64,000 bases of DNA, taken from contig JBCCUL010000007.1 of assembly GCA_039197065.1 (NCBI GenBank), forward strand, positions 1 to 64,000, in the 5' to 3' direction. Positions 59,030 to 64,000 of this stretch are shown one piece after another; within the stretch, counting starts at the first letter, position 1, and each line of letters starts with the position of its first letter. The notes beneath the pieces were generated by a model. The model was not told the DNA's origin. It worked only from the letters and a program-made list of their open reading frames with translations, and searched no databases. This DNA comes from JANQPX01 sp039197065. GTDB taxonomy: Bacteria; Pseudomonadota; Alphaproteobacteria; Geminicoccales; Geminicoccaceae. A program made the position numbers and the translations under genes.

Positions 59030-59863
59030 ATGAGTCATGCAGTTGCGGTCTATCATGGCCGCTTCGGTCGGGCGACGCTCTATAACCTGAACCACGATCT
59101 TGCGACACACGCCCATCGCGAGGGGCATCTTACTTTTTTTGTGCAGGGCCAGTCATCGTCGATGACCGTGCAGGAAGAGCATGTCGCCCTTGACGGTGGC
59201 ACCGCTGTCGCGGTGAATCCGTGGGAACCGCACGCCTTTCACGCAGGTAACCGCGAACAGGGCAGCCTGTTCCTCGTCCTGTACATTAAACCGATCTGGT
59301 TTCTCGAAACGGCAAGAAACGCCCAGTCCTGGCTTCGGTTCGGCCGCTGCGAGATTGAACTGACCAGCCAGATCAAACGCTCCGTGCATATGGTTGTCTC
59401 CCTGCTCCTCGAGAATGAAGAGACCAGCCTTTTCGATGGCTATCTCTATGAATTGACGCAGGAATGCTTCAACCAGTCATGGCAATGGACACCGGACGGC
59501 GCGCCGCGCGTCGACTGCGCGTCACCCTTCACCGACTTCCGTGTGCGTAAATCCATGCGCCTGATGTCGGAAAAGCTGGGTGAGGAACTCGAGCTCGATG
59601 AGGTTGCGCGTGAAGCCGGCCTTTCGCGACCACATTTCTACAAACTCTTCAGAAAGCAGACCGGCCTGACGCCGAACCTGTTCCTCAACACGCTGCGCAT
59701 GGAACGCGCCATCGACAGCCTGACCAGCACCGATAAGTCGGTGACCAATATCGGCTTCGACCTCGGCTTCTCCTCTCAAGCGAGCTTCACGCGATTCTTC
59801 ACATCGAATGTGGGCATTGCTCCATCTGACTATCGCCGCGTGGCCCATCTGGCCCTGAGCTGA
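59030..59863 (+). CDS. AraC-family transcriptional regulator
   Basis: A 277-residue regulator. The N-terminal cupin-like effector domain (LATHAHREGHLTFFVQG, NPWEPHAFHAG) and the C-terminal double HTH (LELDEVAREAGLSRPHFYKLFRKQTGLTPNLFLNTLRMERAI ... VTNIGFDLGFSSQASFTRFF) are complete. It lies 155 bases upstream of, and co-oriented with, the LivHMGF-type transporter operon and may activate it. Confidence 0.92.
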   Translation: MSHAVAVYHGRFGRATLYNLNHDLATHAHREGHLTFFVQGQSSSMTVQEEHVALDGGTAVAVNPWEPHAFHAGNREQGSLFLVLYIKPIWFLETARNAQSWLRFGRCEIELTSQIKRSVHMVVSLLLENEETSLFDGYLYELTQECFNQSWQWTPDGAPRVDCASPFTDFRVRKSMRLMSEKLGEELELDEVAREAGLSRPHFYKLFRKQTGLTPNLFLNTLRMERAIDSLTSTDKSVTNIGFDLGFSSQASFTRFFTSNVGIAPSDYRRVAHLALS

Positions 59864-60017
59864 GTAGACGAAGGCAGGCGTCCAGCCATTTGGCGATGCA
59901 TCGCCAAGTGAAGAGACTGTGGGATATGCGCCCCTCGGATGCGGACGTCTAACCTGATGGGCAATACTGGATCCGTTCATCCTCCAGCAAACCTATCAGG
60001 GAGTTCACGATCTTTCG

Positions 60018-61091
60018 ATGACCGAAGCGGCTCCATACGCAGGCGATTCTCAGCTCACCGGGGGACGCCCCGGCAACCGGCTGACTCGCTTCGCCCAGCG
60101 ACGCCCGATCTGGTCGCTCGTCATCTTCCTATTGGTGATCGTGTTCGTCTGGCTGATCTTCGCCGTCTGGCCGGACTGGCTGACGGATGCCATCGGTCGG
60201 AAAAAGATCTTCCTGAATGCGCTCTTCAACGGCGTAACGCTTGGCGGCCTCTACTTCCTGGTGGCGAGCGGCTTCACCCTGATCTTCGGGCTGATGCGCA
60301 ACGTCAATCTCGCCCATGGCTCGCTCTATCTGCTCGGCGGCTATATCGGCTACGAGGTCGCCGAGGCGACCGGCTGGTGGTTTCTGAGCTTCATCGTGGC
60401 CTTCATCGTGATCGGGGCGATCGGCATCCTTTTGCAGATCGTCGTCTTCCGTCGGATGGAGGGCCAGGATCTCCGGCAGACGTTGGTGACCATCGGTATC
60501 TCGATCGTGGTCGCCGATCTGATGCTCTGGGCCTGGGGCGGCGACTTCTATCAGATCCTGCCGCCGGACTGGCTGAACGGCCCGATGACGCTGCCCTTCA
60601 TCACCGCGGTCAAGTCCAACGGTGATCTCGTCTATCTGAAATACCCGATCGTGCGCCTCGTCATCCTGCTGGCCGCCATCGTGATCGGGATCGGCATGTG
60701 GCTTATCCTGAACCGCACGAAAATCGGCATGCTGATCCGCGCCGGCGTCGACGATCGCGAAATGCTGTCCGCAACCGGCATGCCGATCCAGCTGGTGTTC
60801 GTCGGCGTGTTTGCATTCGGCGCCGGTCTCGCCGGCATCGCAGGTGTGGTCGGTGGCACCTTTCAGTCGCTCGCACCAGGTGAGGACATCCGTTTTCTCC
60901 TCGCCTCCCTCGTGGTCGTCATCGTCGGCGGCATGGGCTCGATTCCGGGCGCCGCTCTCGGCGCTTTGCTCATCGGTCTCGCCGAGCAGTTCGGTTCGGT
61001 CTATGCCCCGACATACGCCGTCGTCCTGACCTTCCTGATCATGGTGCTGGTCCTCGCTTTCAGGCCGCAGGGCCTGCTCGGGAGGCGCTGA
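60018..61091 (+). CDS. Branched-chain-type ABC permease (LivH-like)
   Basis: A 357-residue inner-membrane permease with an N-terminal cytoplasmic stretch, a first helix (SLVIFLLVIVFVWLIFAVW), and the LivH core starting ALFNGVTLGGLYFLVASGFTLIFGLMRNVNLAHG. The ATPase-docking region is about 230-260 (IRAGVDDREMLSATGMPIQ). Length is above the usual 290 because of the N-terminal extension. First gene of the transporter operon; next permease starts 3 bases after its stop. Confidence 0.93.
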   Translation: MTEAAPYAGDSQLTGGRPGNRLTRFAQRRPIWSLVIFLLVIVFVWLIFAVWPDWLTDAIGRKKIFLNALFNGVTLGGLYFLVASGFTLIFGLMRNVNLAHGSLYLLGGYIGYEVAEATGWWFLSFIVAFIVIGAIGILLQIVVFRRMEGQDLRQTLVTIGISIVVADLMLWAWGGDFYQILPPDWLNGPMTLPFITAVKSNGDLVYLKYPIVRLVILLAAIVIGIGMWLILNRTKIGMLIRAGVDDREMLSATGMPIQLVFVGVFAFGAGLAGIAGVVGGTFQSLAPGEDIRFLLASLVVVIVGGMGSIPGAALGALLIGLAEQFGSVYAPTYAVVLTFLIMVLVLAFRPQGLLGRR

Positions 61092-61094
61092 GCG

Positions 61095-62186
61095 ATGGCC
61101 ATTGCGCGCGAAGACGCCCAAGATCAGGTCAATCGAGCATCGCTTGCACCGGCCTGGTTCGAGAGGATTCCCGTCGCTTACTGGATCGTCGGCTTTCTGC
61201 TGCTGATCATGCCGTTGCTCGCCAGCAACTTCGTGCTGTTCCAGATCTTCGGCTGGTCTTTCATTCTTGGCATGATCGCGCTCAGCCTGATGTTCCTCGC
61301 CGGCTATGGCGGCATGGTCAGCCTGGCTCAGATGACCATCGCAGGCTGCGCCGGTTACATGATCGCGATCTTCGGCGACAGCGGAATCGATGCGATCAGC
61401 CTGAACTGGCCCTGGTGGATCACCATCCCGATCGCGTTGATCATCGCCACCATTTTCGGCACGCTCTGCGGTGCGCTCGCTGTGCGGACCGAAGGCATCT
61501 ACACCATCATGATCACGCTCGCGATCGCCGCGGCGTTCTTCTATTTCACCCGCCAGAACTACACCGTCTTCAACGGCTTCGCGGGCTTCAACGGCGTGCT
61601 GCCGCCGATGCTGTTCGGCGTCGACTGGCGAGGTGGCACCGCCTTCTATTACCTCACCCTATTCTGGGCGACAGTCAGCTACTTCGCCGTGCTCTATGTC
61701 TCGAGATCTCCCTTCGGCCTGGCGCTTCAGGGTGTGCGCGACAATCCGAGACGCATGGCAGCCCTCGGTTTCAACGTCACGGCGCACCGCATCGCAGCCT
61801 ACACTTTTGCATCGATCATCGCTGCCATCGGCGGCATTCTCCTAGTGTGGAGCAATGCCCAGATCTCACCCGGCACCGCCGGCATCGGCCCGGTCATCGA
61901 CATCCTTGTGATCGCCGTTGTCGGTGGCATCGGGCGACCGATCGGCCCGTTCATTGGTGCCCTTCTTTACGTACTCCTTCGAACCTTTTCCATCGATGTC
62001 TTCGTCAGCCTGGGTTTGCCGCCTGAGCGGTTTCAGCTCCTTATCGGACTTGGTTTTCTCCTGATCGTCTTCTTCTCGCCGGACGGCATCCTCGGCCTCT
62101 GGGACCGTTATCGAACGCGAGCGAAAACGAGGAGCAGCGCTTTGCGCTCCGTTGCCGGTCGTGACATTGCGGGAGATGACCGGTGA
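61095..62186 (+). CDS. Branched-chain-type ABC permease (LivM-like)
   Basis: A 363-residue permease. Core phrases are GMIALSLMFLAGYGGMVSLAQM, GALAVRTEGIYTIMITLAIAAAFF and the docking loop GVRDNPRRMAALGFNVTAHRIAAY, typical of LivM. Its stop overlaps the LivG start by four bases (GTGA). Substrate not assignable; amide- or nucleoside-related compounds are as likely as amino acids. Confidence 0.93.
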   Translation: MAIAREDAQDQVNRASLAPAWFERIPVAYWIVGFLLLIMPLLASNFVLFQIFGWSFILGMIALSLMFLAGYGGMVSLAQMTIAGCAGYMIAIFGDSGIDAISLNWPWWITIPIALIIATIFGTLCGALAVRTEGIYTIMITLAIAAAFFYFTRQNYTVFNGFAGFNGVLPPMLFGVDWRGGTAFYYLTLFWATVSYFAVLYVSRSPFGLALQGVRDNPRRMAALGFNVTAHRIAAYTFASIIAAIGGILLVWSNAQISPGTAGIGPVIDILVIAVVGGIGRPIGPFIGALLYVLLRTFSIDVFVSLGLPPERFQLLIGLGFLLIVFFSPDGILGLWDRYRTRAKTRSSALRSVAGRDIAGDDR

Positions 62187-62998
62187 ACGCGGCGGTCGCA
62201 GGTCCAACAGGTGCTGGCAGCACTGTGGCTGACCGACTTTCGGCGGCGGGGACCGCCAATGCGCTCGAGCTTCGCGGCGTCACCAAGCTGTTCGGTGCGC
62301 TCGCCGCCCTCACCGACATTACGCTGAGCATCCGCCCCGGCGAGCGCCGCGGCGTGCTTGGGTCCAACGGAGCCGGCAAGACGACGCTGTTCAACTGTAT
62401 CACCGGCGATTTCTACGCCACCTCGGGCACGATCCGTTTCTTCGGCGAGGACATCACAGACTTCCCCGCTCATGAGCGCATTCGGCGCGGGCTTCGGCGC
62501 ACCTATCAGATTTCGCTGCTGTTCAGCGGCCTGACGGTGCTGGATAATGTCTACCTCGCCTGCCGCGGTGTCTCGCGCGGGCGCTTTTCACTGCTTCGGC
62601 CACGCCGCAATGATACCTTGATGAGCTCGGCCGAAGACCTGGTCGCCGCCGTCCATCTGACCGATGTCAAGGACAGCAAGGTGGCCAACCTCGCCCACGG
62701 TCAGCAGCGACAGCTTGAGATCGCGCTTGCTCTCGCTGGCGCGCCGCGCTTCATCCTGTTCGACGAGCCGGCCGCCGGATTGTCCCCGACGGAACGCAGC
62801 GAGCTGATCGAAATCCTGACCTCGCTGCCGGCCCATATGGGCTACATCATCATCGAGCACGACATGGACGTGGCGCTGCGCGTGGTCGAGAGCGTGACCA
62901 TGATGCACAACGGTCGCATCTTCAAAGAGGGCCGCCCCGAAGAGATCGAGAACGACCCCGAGGTCCAGGAACTCTACCTCGGAGGCGGTCATGCCTAG
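62183..62998 (+). CDS. Branched-chain-type ABC ATPase (LivG-like)
   Basis: A 271-residue ATPase. After an N-terminal extension of about 28 residues, Walker A is GSNGAGKTT, the signature is atypical NLAHGQQRQLEIALAL, Walker B FILFDEPAAGLSP and the H-loop IIIEHDMDVAL. LivG-type ATPases commonly have S/H-G-x-Q-R-x-L-E signatures, so activity is expected. GTG start; the stop overlaps the start of the LivF gene by 8 bases. Confidence 0.93.
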   Translation: MNAAVAGPTGAGSTVADRLSAAGTANALELRGVTKLFGALAALTDITLSIRPGERRGVLGSNGAGKTTLFNCITGDFYATSGTIRFFGEDITDFPAHERIRRGLRRTYQISLLFSGLTVLDNVYLACRGVSRGRFSLLRPRRNDTLMSSAEDLVAAVHLTDVKDSKVANLAHGQQRQLEIALALAGAPRFILFDEPAAGLSPTERSELIEILTSLPAHMGYIIIEHDMDVALRVVESVTMMHNGRIFKEGRPEEIENDPEVQELYLGGGHA

Positions 62999-64000
62999 TG
63001 CAGGTGGCCGGCGAGCCTCGACACCCACCCTCGCGATTCGAGGGCTCAACGTCTATTACGGCGCTTCGCATGCGTTGCAGGGTGTGGACCTGACGCTGGA
63101 GCAAGGCGTGCTGTCGGTGGTCGGTCGGAACGGCATGGGCAAGACGACGCTCTGCAAGACCATCATGGGCCTGGTGCCTGCGGCGAGCGGATCGATCACC
63201 TTTGGCGGTCAGAGCCTGCTCGGCAAAACGCCCGCAGAGATCGCACGCATGGGCATCGGCTACGTGCCGCAGGGCCGCCGTCTCTGGCCATCGCTTACCG
63301 TCGACGAGCATCTGCGCATGGTCGCGACCGAGGGGGCCTGGTCGGTCGAGCGTATCTATTCGACCTTCCCGAGACTAGCGGAGCGACGCAATAATGGCGG
63401 TGGCCAGCTTTCAGGCGGCGAGCAGCAGATGCTCGCGATTGGTCGCGCTTTGTTGCAGAACCCTACGCTCCTTGTCATGGACGAACCGACCGAAGGACTC
63501 GCACCCGTCATCGTCGCACAGGTCGAGGACATGCTGGTGCGCCTCGCCGACGATGGCGAGATCGAAGTGCTGGTAATCGAGCAGAATATCGGCGTCGCCA
63601 CCGAAATCGCCGCGCAAACCGCTGTCATGGTCAACGGCCGCATCAGCCGTATCATGGACAGCCGTCAGCTCGCGGCCGACCGCGACCTGCAGCAGCGTCT
63701 CCTCGGCGTCGGCCGCCACGCTCATGACGACACGCCCGAGGCGGGCGGGCCTGGACAAGAAAGTGCGGAGCCAACGGAGCAGCGCCGCGGTCCTACGAAG
63801 ATCTACATCTCCAACCCTTCGATCCCGACCCGCTGGACACCGCCCGTCCCGGTCGCGCGCATTGAAGCTGCTGCAAGAACATCGTCGTCAAACGGGAGAA
63901 CGACAACGGCCGGAGCGAGAACCGCGCCAGCTTCAACGCCGTCGCGTGCACGCGACCTGGGTGGTGTGGTTCTGGTGGCTGGTACGCTTGATACCAAAGG
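62991..64000 (+). CDS. LivF-like ATPase fused to Tm-1-like (UPF0261) domain, partial
   Basis: The frame is open from ATG 62991 to the window end. Residues about 12-245 form a LivF ATPase: VVGRNGMGKTT (Walker A), LSGGEQQMLAIGRAL (signature), LLVMDEPTEGLAP (Walker B) and LVIEQNI. A low-complexity linker of about 80 residues rich in Ser/Thr/Pro/Arg follows, and the last 17 residues read LGGVVLVAGTLDTKG, the start of Tm-1-like ATP-binding (UPF0261) proteins. The fusion would couple a transporter ATPase with a domain usually found with a TIM-barrel partner. The 3' end lies outside the window. Confidence 0.85.
   Translation, partial: MPSAGGRRASTPTLAIRGLNVYYGASHALQGVDLTLEQGVLSVVGRNGMGKTTLCKTIMGLVPAASGSITFGGQSLLGKTPAEIARMGIGYVPQGRRLWPSLTVDEHLRMVATEGAWSVERIYSTFPRLAERRNNGGGQLSGGEQQMLAIGRALLQNPTLLVMDEPTEGLAPVIVAQVEDMLVRLADDGEIEVLVIEQNIGVATEIAAQTAVMVNGRISRIMDSRQLAADRDLQQRLLGVGRHAHDDTPEAGGPGQESAEPTEQRRGPTKIYISNPSIPTRWTPPVPVARIEAAARTSSSNGRTTTAGARTAPASTPSRARDLGGVVLVAGTLDTK

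Noticed and set aside
1..64000. CRISPR array
   Set aside because: No regularly spaced direct repeats with unique spacers were seen; repeats found are two-copy or simple tandem tracts.

Overview
The window is GC-rich chromosomal DNA of an alphaproteobacterium, most likely a marine or salt-associated member of the Hyphomicrobiales (Rhizobiales) or a close relative. This rests on gene style and content only: rhizobial-type LacI operator, many ABC/TRAP-type transport genes, ectoine hydrolase, sulfotransferases, an Amt-GGDEF-EAL fusion. No marker gene here allows a genus call.

Region 1 (0-11.2 kb) is a genomic island beside tRNA-Pro. It carries an Ec86-like retron: msr-msd RNA at about 2275-2438 with a perfect 24-bp msd stem, a nucleoside-deoxyribosyltransferase-like effector, and a reverse transcriptase. 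Convergent to it is a SIR2-HerA anti-phage pair. Both systems are interrupted by a one-unit expansion of a short tandem repeat: a CT dinucleotide in the retron effector and an AAGG tetranucleotide in HerA. Removing one repeat unit restores the full family sequence in each case. Two overlapping tyrosine recombinase genes and diverged direct repeats at about 1.76-1.97 and 10.68-10.90 kb frame the island.

Region 2 (11.6-24.8 kb) is mostly core-like: a SPOR protein, a large membrane protein, GlmS, an MFS transporter, a candidate small RNA with clear promoter and terminator, an ectoine hydrolase, a CAT-anticodon tRNA, a cytochrome P450 with an unusual I-helix, and an ammonium-transporter-PAS-GGDEF-EAL fusion.

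Region 3 (25.0-32.7 kb) is a LacI-controlled sugar operon: regulator behind a perfect 30-bp palindrome, substrate-binding protein (frameshifted by one base), two permeases, a GH32-like glycosidase, an ATPase and a 2-hydroxyacid dehydrogenase. A C-terminally truncated SF1-type helicase gene follows on the other strand.

Region 4 (36.1-48.8 kb) is a bacterial microcompartment operon on the minus strand with a divergent DeoR regulator. In transcription order it encodes a class III aminotransferase-like phospholyase, an aldehyde dehydrogenase with a C-terminal encapsulation-like helix, BMC-T, a PduM-like protein, BMC-P, BMC-H, a second BMC-T, a complete polyamine-type ABC transporter, an SDR dehydrogenase, an APH-type kinase and an isochorismatase-like hydrolase. 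The enzymes fit import and phosphorylation of an amino alcohol, phospholyase cleavage to an aldehyde, and oxidation of that aldehyde inside a shell, as in the RMM (Rhodococcus/Mycobacterium) microcompartment.

Region 5 (48.8-64 kb) holds IS3 and TRAP-transporter remnants, a TAXI-OmpA fusion, exonuclease III, a four-gene arylsulfotransferase / small membrane protein / EMC3-like / sulfotransferase cassette, a HAD hydrolase, a class III nucleotide cyclase, an AraC regulator and a branched-chain-type ABC transporter. In that transporter the LivF subunit runs in frame into the start of a Tm-1-like (UPF0261) domain at the window edge.
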